Of a DNA stretch of 64,000 bases, positions 22,064-34,808 are shown in pieces. The stretch comes from Gentiana macrophylla (Eukaryota > Streptophyta > Magnoliopsida > Gentianales > Gentianaceae). Within the stretch, counting starts at the first letter, position 1; the number at the start of each line of letters is the position of its first letter. The notes beneath the pieces were generated by a model that worked only from the letters and a program-made list of their open reading frames with translations, made no database searches and was not told the origin of the DNA. Both the position numbers and the translations under genes were made by a program. The stretch is taken from NCBI GenBank assembly GCA_026214975.1, contig CM047815.1, positions 57,915,852-57,979,851 of the forward strand, given 5' to 3'.

Positions 22064-25000
22064 TTAACTGACTTTGATTATTCCCAACTCAGTTCTCAGT
22101 TTGGCAAATCTTTCTTTATCCAATGGTTTTGTAAAGATATCAGCCAACTGATCTTCAGTAGGTACATAAAGAACTGTAATATCCTTTTTCTCTGCATGAT
22201 CTCTTATAAAGTGATGTCGCACATCAATATGTTTTGTCCTTGAGTGCAGAACTGGATTGTCAGTTATTGCAATTGCACTTGTGTTGTCACACATTATAGG
22301 AATTGTTCCTTCTTCTATCCCATAATCTCTTAATTGATGTCTAATCCATAAAACTTGAGCACATGCTTCGGCTATTGAAGTTGAAATAGAAGTTTGCTTT
22401 TTGCTGAACCAAGACACAAGTCTATTTCCTAGTAGCTGACATGTGCCTGAGGTGCTCTTTTTGTCCACTTTACATCCTGCATAATCTGAGTCTGAATAAG
22501 ATATCAGCTTGAATTCTCCTTCTTTTGAATACCAAATTCCAACTCCATCTGTGTTTTTCAAGTACTTCAAGGTCCTTTATACAACTGTGAGATGACTTTA
22601 CTTTGGTTTCGACTGAAACCTTGCACAAACACCAACAGTAAAGGATATGTCTGGTCTACTTGCTGTAAGATAGAGTAAGCTTCCAATCATTCTTCTGTAA
22701 AGTGTTTGATCAACATCTTTGCCTTCTTTTTCTTCATCCAGCCTGATGTTGGTCCCAATTGGTGTAGAAATTCCAGCTGATTTTTCCATACCAAACTTTT
22801 TGATAAGTTCTCTTGTATATTTGGTTTGGTGAATGAAAATTCCATCATCTAATTGTTTAACTTGTTGAAGGATGCAGGTTCTTAGATCTAAACGAATTAG
22901 ATCTACGCGCAGCGGATGGATCCCGACTTATACAACACAATATATAATTAAAGGACTTAAACTACTACAAGGGGTTAAGATCATGTTACCAATATCGGGA
23001 AGAGATGCCTTGATCTTAGGATGAGAAGCCTTGATCTTCCAATGTGTTCTCCAAACGGTGGTTGGTGGACACCCTTCTTGATATGAGAACCTCCTTGATA
23101 TGCTTCCAAGAAAAACTCCAAGTTTTTCTCCAACCGGGTGGAGCTAAGGATCGAACTCCTTAGCCTTTTTTCTCTATAAATTTCGTGGCCCTCACATCAC
23201 CTAGGGCTCGGGGAGAACTCTATTTTTATAGGCAAAATCCAAGAGGGAAAACCTATACCCAATCGGTTTAAAAAAATAAAAGAGATAATTCTAATTATTA
23301 TTATCCAATAAAAATAAGAGATAATTACAATCTTATAATAAGAAAATATAATTATCCTTATAGTTAAGAGATAAATAATAAATAAATTATTTTCTTTTAT
23401 TTATCCAATTAATTATTTAACAAATAAATAACTAATTACACAATATGTCATTATCCAGGAAAACTAATTTCTTGGAAAATTCAAGACATATTGGCGCCAC
23501 ACTAATCACCAGCCCACGAGAAAATGCTCTTTTACATGTATTATATTATTTAGCCCAACTAAATAATATCCATGCATATCAATTAATTAGCCCCACCAAT
23601 TAATTATCAATGAGGCCCAAATAACAAGATTATTAGTCCGAATTACGAAGCCACATCGGGGACCATGGACCTATAACGAGTAGCTCAATAATTAATTATT
23701 CATCGAATGAATAAATACATTAATTATTAATTCGGGATTACGCCACCATAAACCCGAAACTGAACTCTACCGATTATAGATGTATACTTATACTCAACCC
23801 ATAGAGTGAATAAGCGTCCATTGATATAATCACTACATACGGATTAACCCTCCATAGACTGTCCATTCTGAGTGGGATATCTCCGTAAACCCGACATAGA
23901 ATATCTTATCCTTATTTACCATTAACCCCCTGGTGATCAATTAGTTCACATATCTGACTAGTGATCAATTAGTCTAATATGATCTCCCGGTATCGATCAC
24001 TTTCTTAGGGCTAACAAATAAGGGGACTGTCTCTCTACTTCCCGCGGGAAGGAATGGATTCCATGTCTGTGAAAATCAGAACTACTCACTCATCTGGAGA
24101 TAGTGCCAATGAGAAGTGGCTTGGAACACATATTTAAGTGAACCGTAACTAACACATCAAACACTACCCGGGACAAGCAAAGCACTCGTGATCACATCAG
24201 ATTAAGGTTGATCCATATATGATCATCTAAAGATTTAATAAGATTCCTCGACACGGAATTATACCGAGAAATACTGATTAAATCGGTCCAAATCCTATAT
24301 GAATGCCATCATATATAAATGCCCCACGTAGGTACCCTCTACCGACAGTCCGGATAAGACTATCACACCCTAAGGTGTTCTGGGCGCATTATTGGTGTTT
24401 TAATCAAGAGACCCTAAACTCTGATTAAGTTCACCATGGACTAACAGTTTAAGCATATCTCCACTAACTCAATCCTCACGTGTAATCCATACACTGAGTT
24501 AAGTGGTTACATACAGATATACTTAGGGTTTGCAGCAGTGTATTACTTTACAAGCACAAAGCAAGTAACTAAGGTGAGATAAATTATGTCATTCATTATT
24601 AAAAAAAATTACACAAATTGTCTTTCGGGCACTACACCTAACACTTGTAATCCAAGAAAATAATTCAATTCTCCCATCATACTCATCTGAAATTTGCTCT
24701 TCATTAAACTTGCAAGTTTCTCACATAACAGTTCATTTTCTGATCCAAAGATAATGTCATCAACATAGATCTGAACAAGGAGAGTGCTCTCTTCATTTTT
24801 CATCCTGAATAAAGTCTTGTCGATAGTTCCTTTGATGAATCCATTATTCACTAGAAACTGAGATAGAGTTTCATACCAAGCTCTTGATGCTTGTTTAAGT
24901 CCATAAAGAGCTTTCCTTAGTCTGAAAACTTTATCAGCCTGATCTTTGATCTCGAATCCAGGTGGTTGTTGAACATAAACCTCTTCTTCAAGTATTCCAT

Positions 25001-26986
25001 TCAAAAATGCGCTTTTAACATCCATCTGGTATACTTTGAACTTGTTATGAGCTGCAAAGTCAAGAAATAGTCTGATTGCTTCCAATCTTGCAACTGGTGC
25101 ATAAGTTTCATCAAAGTCTATGCCTTCTGCTTGAGAATACCCTTTAGCTACAAGTCGAGCTTTGTTCCTAATGATATTCCCATCTGCATCAAGTTTGTTT
25201 CTGAAAACCCATTTGGTTCCAATAATATTCATATGAACTGGTCTTTCTACTGATTCCCATACTTGATTTCTTTCAAATTCATTCAGTTCTTCTTACATAG
25301 CTAGTATCCAGTCTGGATCTTTCAAAGCTTCTTCTATCTCCTTAGGTTCAGATTGAGATAGAAAACATGCAATCATTTCATCTAGTTGATGTCTTGTTCG
25401 AACACCAGCTTGAGTGTCACCAATAACTTGTTCTTCAGGGTGATCCCTCATCTATTGATAAATTGGCGCTTGCATCAACGGATTTTGTTCAACTGGTTCT
25501 TCATGAACTGGTTCTTGATTTTCTTCAACTGAGTCAGAATCATGTTGTTTAGGAGTGGGTTGTTGAGTAGTTGGAAACTGAGACTGATCTTGATCTGAAG
25601 AATCTAAAATCCGTAGTCTTCCAATGTCAACAAAAACATATTCTGGCAAGACTGGTAACTGAGACTGAGAAACTGGTTCTGGTCTATCTTTAGTTGTTTC
25701 ACCAGGGAAGTTCGGTTCATCAAATACCACATGTATTGATTCCTCATGCTTGAGTGTCCTTTTATTTAGTACCCTAAATGCTTTGCTGACACATGAATAT
25801 CCCAGAAAAATTCCTTCATCAGCTTTGGGCTGAAAACATGAAGTTGATCTTTTTTATTATTGTGTATGAAACATTTGCTTCCAAACGCATGAAAGTAAGA
25901 AACATTTGGTTTTCGTCCATTCCAAATTTCATAAGGAGTCTTCTCATGCCTTTTATTCATGAGGGCTCTGTTCTATGTACAGCAAGCTGTGTTAACTGCT
26001 TCTGCCCAATATCTTTCAGGCAGTTTTGCTTCACATATCATGGTCCTCACTGCTTCTTTGAGTGTTCTATTTCTTCGTTCAGCTACACCATTCTGTTGAG
26101 GTGTTGCTGTGGCAGTAAGTTGATGTAAAACACTATGTTCTTCACAATATTCAATAATCACGTTGTTGAAAAATTCAGTTCCTTTATCTGATCTTATCTT
26201 TACAACTGATACACCTTATGGATTCTGAATTCTCTTGAGTAACTCTGTAAGTCTTTGCTTGGTTTCACTTTTCTTGGTTAAGAAGATAACCCAAGTATAT
26301 CTTGAAAAATCATCTACTACCACCGATGTATACTTCTTTCCACTGATACTGATTGGTGTAATAGGTCCAAATAAGTCCATATGTAGTAGCTCCAGAACTC
26401 TGGTTGTTGAATGCTGAGATTTAGTCTTGAAACTTGATTTTGTTTGCTTCCATTGCTGACAAGCATCATATAAGCTTTCCTTCTTATATGAGATTTCTGG
26501 TAGTCCAATAACTAACTGTTTCTTGACAAGGGTGTTGATGTCATCAAAGTTTAGATGACTCAGTTTCTTGTGCCACAACCAGCTGATTTCTGATTTGGCA
26601 TGCACAAGTAAACAGGTTTCTGCAACAGCCGTAGTCCAATCTACAACATACATATTCTCCTTCCTTCTTCCGGCTAAGACAACTTGAAATGTTGTTTCGC
26701 TGATGACAATGCAGAAATCTTTGTCAAAGGTAACTTTGTATCCCATATCACAGAATTGACTGGTGCTGAGTAGATTGTAATGCAATCCTTCTACATAAGA
26801 TACATTCTTGATTGTTAGTCCATTTCTAATCAAGGTACCAAAACCTTTGGTGAAACCAGGTTTGTCTTTACTTCCAAAATTAACCTTAGGTCCATCCTTA
26901 GCAATAAAATCACTTAGACAGTCTTTGCTCTTTGTCATGTGCCTTGAGCAACCACTGTCAAAGTACCATATATCCTGCAAAATAAA
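22064..26986 (-). pseudogene. pol: M1 pol: PR-IN-RT-RNase H, split by a solo LTR
   Basis: Starts just after the TAA at 26987-26989. The protease motif FDSGCSRHMTKSKDC is intact (about 26965). Next are the pre-integrase H pair (HKKLSHLNF) with the first Cys of CDAC changed to Tyr; the integrase core HMDLFGPI and NGVAERRNR; a proline- and Q-rich linker (25730-25450); RT 25300-24649 with [11 protein letters not shown] and [11 protein letters not shown]; then the 22866-24643 insertion; then the RT end and RNase H 22860-22064 (DSDYAGCKVD, HIDVRHHFIRDH), ending IIKVS. Frame or stop breaks occur at about 26215, 25970, 25770, 25440 and 22590. RT and RNase H frames are otherwise long and well conserved. 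Confidence 0.88.
22866..24643 (-). repeat. Solo LTR of an unrelated LTR retrotransposon
   Basis: A 1778-base insertion, TGAAGGATGC...CACCTAACA on the plus strand, with perfect 5-bp duplications CTTGT at 22861-22865 and 24644-24648. The empty site is visible in P2 near 39330. There is no coding capacity and no primer site or polypurine tract inside. A TATA-like CCTATAAAAATAG on the minus strand near 23225-23240 suggests minus orientation. This is the expected product of LTR-LTR recombination. The family is not identified, and no other copy is in the window. Confidence 0.88.
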
Positions 26987-27094
26987 TTAAAATGTTTTAG
27001 GTACCCAACTCTGTTTGGGTCCTTAGTGGTCAGTTGTCAGTACAACTCTGGGTATATTTCCAAAAGGTCTTCTCTGGAAATTGTTGCACTTGTT

Positions 27095-27173
<79 letters not shown>

Positions 27174-29192
27174 ACACTTCTATAATTTCTTTTTCTGGAT
27201 TGTGTCTTATGTATATGATTTCTCAGGTCTTCTGGTTCATTCTGATTTCCAAAGTGTTTTCTATTTTTAAAAGTTGAGTAATAACCATCATTCCTTCATG
27301 CATCGAGAGTGCATCTTGACACGTATCTTGGGACTTTTTTTGTGTGAATGAAATTAGCTCTCTGCTGAGTTTTGGACTGAAACTTGTGATAAGTTTTCTG
27401 TCTGGAATGATTGTTCTTATCAGTTTTAATAGTAGATGCAATAAAATTACAATCATCATTTGTGGGGTATTCTTAGATTTAATCTGATTGTAATTTTTCT
27501 GGTTCTTGACTTGATTAGTTTTTGTGGATCTGACAGTTGATCTACCATTCGGATTCCTTGCGATACAACTGATCTACAATTTGGTTTACCTTTGTTGGTA
27601 GATACAGTTGTCTTCTTGGAAAGCTGAGTTGTCCTATGTGATATTGACTTTACTGTTTCAACAATTTTCCCAGTTTGTGGAAGTTTCTCAGCTACAAACT
27701 TAATACCAGTTTTGATACTAGATTCAGTAGCTTAGCTAGTTCCTTCTTTAGAAAACTGCTATGTATCAAATCCTAAGCCTGTTCTGTCTCCATATGGCTT
27801 TCCTAATTTGAATTCAGTAGTTGAACTTGATTGATCAAAAGATTCAGTTGTTGCTGTTGATGCAGTAGGCTGATACTGATTCTTTTCCTTATCAGTTCTA
27901 GTCAGTTTCATCATATTCAGTTCGGACTTCAATCTTTCAACTTCAAGAATTAGAGTTTCTTTCTCAGCTTTAATTGATTCATAACCAGCTTGAATAGTTA
28001 CTAGCTGATTCATCAATTCGTCAAGTGTTTCCTCTAATTCTAGATTTTTTGGATTGGAGTCAGCAGTCGAAGAACATGCATTTTGCATGGAAATCTGAGC
28101 TGAAGAGTATTTAGAGCTAGATTCGCATACCTCATTTGGACTTTCCATGTGAGCCATTAAAGCTGTGTCATCTGATAATCTTTCAGTTCCAGCTTCATAG
28201 GCTGACCCATCTCCGGCTAAGAGTGCTCTTCTGCCAGTTCTTCGTTGCTGAGTCTTCTTGGTTAGTTCTGGACATTCAGCTTTGTAATCTCCAGGCTTCT
28301 TACAGTTGAAGCAAAGATATTCATCGTCTTTCTTCTTTTCAGGAGTCCTCTTGATGAACTTCTGAGTGACTGGATGTCCACTCATCATCCTTCAAATTTT
28401 GTTCATCATTAGAGCCATCTAATCCTCCATCTCATCCAATTGCTGAAGTTTGCTAGATGAGGTTTCTTGATTATCATTTGATGCTGCTTCTATAAGAGCT
28501 GTTGTTTTGGGTTCCTCCAAGGCTTTGATTAGGGCCGTTGTCATAGTGAAATCTTCACTAAATTCATATGCTTTGAGATCTGAGAAGATTTTGAAGGAAT
28601 CTTCTATGTCAAGTCTTCTTGATTCTTCCATTGCTATAACCTTCATCTTCCAGCACATCGGTAAAGCCTTCAAGATTCTAGTGTTGATTTCTTTCTTGTT
28701 GTACTCAATTTTGAGTAGAGTCAATTCATCCATGATAGCGCTGAATCTTGTTTCCATCTGATCAATATTTTCGCCTGACTTCATCTTGAAATTTTCAAAC
28801 TTCTGTTTTGCTACTGAGATCTTATTCTCTTTAATTGAATCAGTTCCTTCGCAACCTAACTGTAGTTTTTCTCACATCTCTTTTGCATTAGTACAATCCT
28901 TGACTTTCAGGTACATGTTGTTATCAAGTGTTCTGAGTATGATATCCATGGCGACATTGTTCAGATCGTTTCTTTTCCGGTCATCACTGGTCCATTCAGC
29001 TTTAGGCTTGGGAACTCTAACTTGATTTTCACCAACAGTTTGCATGTGGGTGATCTGGATAGGTCCATCAGTGAGTACATCAATCATCTCATCATGAGAA
29101 GCCGCTAGAAAAGCCTCCAAACGACGTCTATATTCATCAAATCTGTCCATGTTGCACATCAACATTTGTCTGGCATACTGATTGTTATCCAT
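26987..29192 (-). pseudogene. gag: M1 gag (broken)
   Basis: ATG at 29192 (MDNNQYARQMLMCNMDRFDEY). The gag core runs to about 28400 (NMYLKVKDCTNAKEM, MKSGENIDQMETRF). A nonsense codon follows KEM, where the relatives have Trp. The single zinc knuckle is CFNCKKPGDYKAEC at about 28310, with Asp replacing the conserved His. A coiled-coil-like segment lies at 28060-27890 (ELEETLDELMNQLVTIQAGY). The C-terminal half is degenerate and contains the AT microsatellite. It ends near WVPK with the TAA at 26987-26989. Confidence 0.83.
27099..27170. repeat. (AT)36 microsatellite
   Basis: Seventy-two bases of uninterrupted AT within the M1 gag region. The relatives have a short CATATATGAA at the same place (P2 about 36879, P3 about 45750), so the run expanded from coding sequence. 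Confidence 0.95.
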
Positions 29193-29307
29193 TGTGAGAG
29201 AGTGAAAATAGATTGTGTGAGAACTAAAAACTGAGCTTTCTAAAAAGAAAAACTAGAGGAGATTTAGAGCAAATGAGTTTTTAACAAATGCTTGTCAAAC
29301 GAACACT

Positions 29308-29319
29308 GCTCCGATACCA
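29308..29319 (-). other. M1 primer binding site (initiator Met tRNA)
   Basis: The minus strand reads TGGTATCGGAGC, two bases from the LTR end CCAACA. Confidence 0.92.
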
Positions 29320-29321
29320 AT

Positions 29322-31086
29322 TGTTGGTCCCTTGGAAAGGCTAACACAAGTTTAGAGGGGGGTGAATAAGTTTGTCCCTAAAAATTGGATTTTAAACAAA
29401 TTAAAGTTCAGTTGTAACTTGTGTGGAGTTAAGCTGACTGAGCTGAGTTTAAATCAAACTGACTTAATCAAAGCTGAGTCAACCGGCAGCAGATATAATT
29501 GCAGCCTTTTTCTTCATCTTGTTATTCTATGTGAAAGCTGAGTGTGCTAAACTGAATTCTAGTGAATGTCAGTTTGTGAAATGTGAGGTGTATAACAATC
29601 AATTCTCAGAATACTTTAGATAAATTCTAAGTAAATAAATAAATGCGTAAAGTAAATGAGGCAAATTTTATAGAGGTTCCAGGTGGTGTAATCCTGTCAG
29701 TCCTCTCTTCCCCTGTGGTGTAGGAGGAAAGTTCCACTAGAACTTCTTGAGGTGAGATGTTACAAAAAGTCCTAAAAAATAGTCCTTGGCTAATCCTAGC
29801 TTCACTATCTAAACAGTTGTAGAACAGGTAGAATTGCTGCTCTTCAATTGCTTGAACACTGGTCCTTGAAGGGTTACGTATGCCTCTTCACCAGCTACCA
29901 CCACAAACACAGTCTACCCGACTGCTATGACAACTGTCCTTGGCAAAACCTTCCCTGTTTGCTTCATAGTCTGAACCTTTGATTAAGAATCAAAGTTGGG
30001 CTGAGAATCAATGAATTGATTCTCGTTTGTGGTTCTTCAAATTGTCTGAATCTGGATAAGTTCTATGTAGTTTGAACACTTGAAGAAATTCTTGATATGA
30101 TCTTGTTATAGCGCAGAGATGATAGCAATTCGAATAAAACGACTAATGCACAAAATGCTTGTTGATCTTAATTAATTCTCTTTTTGCCTCTTGGTGCAAA
30201 GTCCTCTATTTATAGTGTGAGGTCCAACGTTCATCTTGCTTGAATTCGAATTGTATCAATGTCTATCTTGTAACGGCTATATTTTGTGACCGTTCTCATG
30301 TGTCAGTGCTTCACCCAATAGAATTGCTTTCTTTATAACGTTCGGTTGTACTATCAATTTGTTGGATGACTGACTTATAAAACTGAATTTCCAGATCAGT
30401 TTTATACTGTGTTTATCAGTTGTCAGTTTCTTGACTGACTTGGAGCATTAACTGAGATTTTACTCTTCTTCAAATATCAGTACTCCAGTTTTAATCTGAT
30501 TATTATTGACTTAATCAGAGTACACCATAAGCAAGTATCTTCTAAGAATTCGTTGTCCTTATGATTCTTAGGTCTTCATACAAGATCCATAAAGTGAGTT
30601 CAGGTCACCACAAACTTGCTTGAAGTCTAACTTTTTAGTCTCGACTTGTGATCTTCATAACTGAGTTTGAGCCCTCAGTTCTTCAATCTTCAATAACTGA
30701 GTCTGTGACCCTCAGTTCTTCATCAACTGAGTTTGAACCCTCTGTTCTTCTGTATTCTAGATAAGTCAAACGAGTTTGTGTCCCTCAGTGAACTTACCTT
30801 TTTCAGTTCCATATTGGTGTAGTCTGAGTCAGTTTATTAATCTTGGTGATTTCCAGTTTTCTAAATGACTTCCAGATTTCAGTTTCATGACACACTAACT
30901 ATTACAGTGCTTGTCTGATGTAACCTATACAAATATCAGACTCTAGTAAAACCTATACATTCAGTTCTAGACATCTTTTAGCTTTTCAATATAACAACTA
31001 GCTTCAGCACTTCATCAATGAGGTTAAGGTAATACTTTGAATAAATATGATGAATTATCATCAAAACATAAATTTTATTTCCAACA
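29322..31086 (-). repeat. M1 5' LTR
   Basis: 1765 bases, TGTTGGTCCC...TTTCCAACA on the plus strand. It pairs with the split 3' LTR. A TATA-like CTATAAATAG is on the minus strand at 30206-30215. The ~33-base tandem AACTGAG/CTCAGTT units are at about 30660-30800. Its orientation is opposite to the P LTRs at 32873-34629. Confidence 0.93.
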
Positions 31087-32719
31087 TGTACATTGTTTGT
31101 ACCCAGGCACCTCAAGTCTGTTAGCATCAACTGAGGGGGAACAACCACTGACAACTGACAGCAGCAAGATGAAAGCTTTAGTTCCAGGTATTGTTTCTCA
31201 ACCTCAATAGAGGATAACTGAGAAACAAGTTTCCGTTATGTATATTGAGCAACGGAAACAAGAAACTCAGCAACCAAAGGAGTATCTCTTTGATGCTGAG
31301 AGGATCATCAAACTGATTAAGATGAAGCTAAAGACTGAAGATTCTCGAGAAGCTACTCTACCTAATGAAGAAAAACTATTGTTGGAGAAACTGGAAATAC
31401 CAAGTCTATACGCATTATTTCCTATGGAAGAATTTCTCAACAACTGCTTTAACAGATTTCAAGAGATAGCCAAGAGAACTGAATCAACCACATCATCCAC
31501 ACCTAAGGAAATTTCAAAGAAGAAAGATGATGATAAGGATGATGATTCACAGAAAGAAGTTCGAAAGAGTACAGTGTTGCAGTCAAGCACACAGCTAGAA
31601 CAACCAACGCAAACTAATACTAAGGAAGAAGGATTTCCAGTTGAAACTCAGACAACTGACAATATAGAAAAAGGAGCTAGAGATGATGTTAATCATCAAC
31701 TGATGTTAATTGAAGATGCCAATCAATCTCGAATCCAAGAAACAGAGGAAGAAGACCCATCTGAGAAGCTTACTACAGAAGAATTGAGCAAAGTACAAGA
31801 AGGCTTGAAGATTACGCTTAACCAAAAGGATACTATAAGTGGTCTCCTATCACATGTTTCCAGTTGTTTGGATTACAGGAAGAAAAATGATGTCTCAACT
31901 CATACTAAGTTGGACATTATCAATAAATCCACTTCAGACTCAGTTTTGGAGATTCTTAGTCTAAAAGAAAAACTTGAAGAAGAAACTTTGGTAGATCGAG
32001 AAACTCATGCTCAAGCTGAATGGCACCTCAACCAATAGATTTATGTGCTAGAAACTCAACTCAGAGATGTCCTCACCTTTCAGATTGAGATATCAACAAA
32101 TCAGAAGGAAACATATCAACTAATCAATAAGATGTATAATGCCAAAAAGGTAGAAGTGGAGGAAGAAAAGCTGAAGTTATGTGAAGAAAAACTAAAGCTT
32201 GAAACTGAGTTGACAGAATTGAAGAAAGTAAAATCATCCATAGAATCCAACGTCAGAAAAATTGAAGAACTAACTGATGAGAAGCTCATACTCAAATACA
32301 GTCAACCTGGTGACAGAAGAGCTACTCTCACTGAAGATCTTTGGATGAAGTTTGTTGATGACTACAATCATATCAAAGCCAAGTACAGGTACAAGAATTA
32401 TGAAGAATCACTCAACTACTTTTTGTGTGATCTTTATAGAAAACAAAAAATGGCAAAATACAAAAAGATCAAAAGGATTGAAGAAAAATAGATAATCAAA
32501 GACAAAACTGAACAGATGAAAACAGATGTCAATGAGTTTGAAACTTATTACAAAGATGAAAGTCATCGGCCAAAGTTAGCTATGTGGAGAAAATGGAATC
32601 TAACAAGCCAAGTGGACTACCTCAAGACTTTCAGTAATGAAGACACAAAGATTGAAGGAGAATATCGCCTTCATGACAAAAGAAGGAAATATGTCTTAGC
32701 TAAACAGAAAGCTGTTTAA
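31087..32719 (+). pseudogene. P1 third ORF, 3' part
   Basis: Equivalent to P2 positions of about 41475-43107, which it matches closely. The 5' end was cut off by insertion of M1. It runs QQPKEYLFDAERIIKLIKMK, an acidic linker, then a coiled-coil-like region with EEKLKLCEEKLKLETELTEL, KYSQPGDRRATLTEDLWMKF and LAMWRKWNLTSQVDYLKTF, ending LAKQKAV at 32719. Stops interrupt at about 32038 (TGG to TAG in NQWIY) and 32490. A GGGGGAA tract is at 31131-31142. The second tract seen in P2 is here mutated to AAAAAGGTAGAAG. Confidence 0.82.
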
Positions 32720-32854
32720 GTTTCATTTCTGTTTATATAAAATGTGTAACTCGATCCAGTTTTTGCAAAATCTTAATGAAATCTTGTTTCCAGTTTTACA
32801 CTGTTTTATATTGTTTTTATATTTAAGATTTTCTTTTAAAGAGGGTTTTGGCAT

Positions 32855-32872
32855 CATAAAAAATGGGGAAAT
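32855..32872 (+). other. P1 polypurine tract
   Basis: AAAAATGGGGAAAT lies immediately before LTR-b. One base differs from the AAAAAGGGGGAAAT form seen at P3 (51434-51447). Confidence 0.8.
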
Positions 32873-34629
32873 TGTTGGGAATAAAATTTAGTGTTGATGA
32901 TGATTCATCTTATTCAAGAACATGTTTGTTTACACATCATTGATGAATTGCTGAAACTAGCTGTTATAGTGAAACGCTAAAAGATGTCTAGAACTAAATG
33001 TATAAGTTTTACTAGAGTCTGATAATTGTATAGGTTATATCAGACAAGCACTGTAATAGATAGAAGTGTCATAATACTGAAAACTGGAAATCATCTAAGA
33101 AACTTGAAAGGCAGTTATCTGAAACTGACTCAGACTACACCAAGAACTGACATTCACTCAGAACTGAAGAAGGTAAGTTCACTGAGGGACACTGACTCAA
33201 TTGACTTATGTAGGAGACAGAAGAACTGAGGGTTCAAACTCTGTTATTGAAGATTGAAGAACTGAGGGTTCAAACTTAGTTTATAAAGACCAAGTCGAGA
33301 CTATAAAGTTAGACTTCAAGCAAGTTTGTGGTGACATGAGTTGACTTTATGGATCTTGTATAAAAACCTAAGAATCATAAGGACAATGAAATCTCAGATG
33401 ATATATGCTTATGGTGTACTCTGATTAATTCAATTATAATCAGATGAAGAATTGGGGTACTGATATTTGAAGAAGAGTAAAATTTCAGTTAATGCTCCAA
33501 GTCAGTCAAGAAACTGTCAACTGACGAACTCAGTATAAAACTGATCAGGATACTCAGTTTTATAAGTCAGTCATCCAACCAACTGATAGTACAGTCGAAC
33601 GTTGTAAAGGAATCAATTCAATTGGATGAAATACTGACAAGTCAGAACGGTCACAAAATATAGCCGTTACAAGATAGACGTTGTTACAATTCAAATTCAA
33701 GCGAAATGAATGTTGGGCCTTACACTATAAATAGAGGACTTTTCACCAAGGATCAAACACAAAGATTTAAGAAGAATTAACAAGATTAAAAGCATTTTTG
33801 TGCAAGAGTCTAGTTCATTCGATTTATCGTCTATATCTGCGCTAACATGATCAATCAAGAATTTCTTCAATTGTTCAAGCTACACATAATTTATTCAGAA
33901 TCTAACACTTTGAAGAACCACAAACAAGAATCAATTTATTGATTCTCAGCCCAACTTTGATTCTAAATCAAAGGTTCACACAGTGAAGCAATCCGGTGAA
34001 GGATTAGCCAAGGACAGTTCTATTAGCAGTCGGGCAGACTGTGTTTGTGATGGTAGCTGGTGAAGAGGCATATGTAACCCTTCAAGGACCAGTGGCTCCA
34101 GCATTTGAAGAGCAGCAATCCAACCTATTCTTTGACTATTTAGATAGTGAAGCTAGGATTAGCCAAGGACTATTGTTTAGGACTTTTTGTAACAGCTCAC
34201 CTCAAGAAGTTCTAGTGGAATTTTCCTCCTACACCACAGAGGAAGAGAGGACTGACAGGATTACACCACCTGGAACCTCTATAACTATTGTTTCATTTAC
34301 TTTACACATTCACATTCTGTTATTTATTATCACAGCATACTGAAGAACTGATTGTTACACTGAATCACAGCTCACAAACTGACATTCATCAGAATTCAGT
34401 TTAGCACACTCAGCATTCATAGAAAATAACATGATCAAGAAAAAGGCTAAAAATTATATCCGCTGCCGGTTGACTCAGTTTCTTATAAGTCAGTTTGACA
34501 TACACTTAGCTCAGTCAGCTTAACTCCGCACAAGTTTTTAGCTGAACCTAAATCGCTTAAATCTAGTTTTTAGTGTCAAGTTTATTCACCCCCCTCTAAA
34601 CTTGTGTTAGCCTTTCCATGGGACCAACA
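32873..34629 (+). repeat. LTR-b, shared by P1 and P2
   Basis: 1757 bases, TGTTGGGAAT...GGGACCAACA. The TATA-like CTATAAATAG is at 33725-33734. It contains AACTGAGGGTTCAAACTCNGTT tandem units at about 33210-33285. It is flanked by a polypurine tract on the left and a primer site on the right. Confidence 0.92.
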
Positions 34630-34631
34630 AT

Positions 34632-34717
34632 TGGTATCGGAGCAGATATTTCTTTTCCGACTTAAAGCAAGTAACTGGAAATCAGTTATTTCGATACCAA
34701 CAACTGGTATCGAGCAG
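34632..34717 (+). other. P2 primer site with an inserted partial duplicate
   Basis: TGGTATCGGAGC at 34632-34643 is the initiator-Met primer site. After about 60 bases of sequence absent from M1, a second TGGTATCGAGCAG (34705-34717) follows. The inverted copy CGATACCA (34692-34699) precedes the second site, so the two can pair as an 8-bp hairpin with loop ACAAC. Confidence 0.75.
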
Positions 34718-34808
34718 TTGAAAACTCATTTGCCCTATTCCTCCTCTAGTTGTTCTTATCAGTAAGCTCAGTTTTCAGTTTTTATAATCAATTTTCACTC
34801 ACTCACAA

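Larger units (their letters stand above)
3704..31086 (-). mobile_element. Sirevirus-like Ty1/copia element M1, with three nested insertions
   Basis: Minus-strand copia element. Its 5' LTR is 29322-31086, followed leftward by primer site, gag, pol and third ORF. Its 3' LTR is in two pieces (19057-18276 and 4470-3704), because F2 sits inside it and E1 interrupts its far end. A solo LTR splits the reverse transcriptase. The right flank (31087 onward) continues a plus-strand third ORF, so M1 inserted into an older relative; the flank begins TGTAC, the expected 5-bp duplication, whose partner is outside the window. Confidence 0.88.

Noticed and set aside
27026..27277. Plus-strand ORF with a long Ile-Tyr repeat
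   Set aside because: It is only the translation of the AT microsatellite within minus-strand M1 gag.
34041..34343. Hundred-residue ORF repeated at 34041 and 44397
   Set aside because: It lies in the transcribed part of the LTR, and in M1 and LTR-d the frame is not kept, so it is probably chance.
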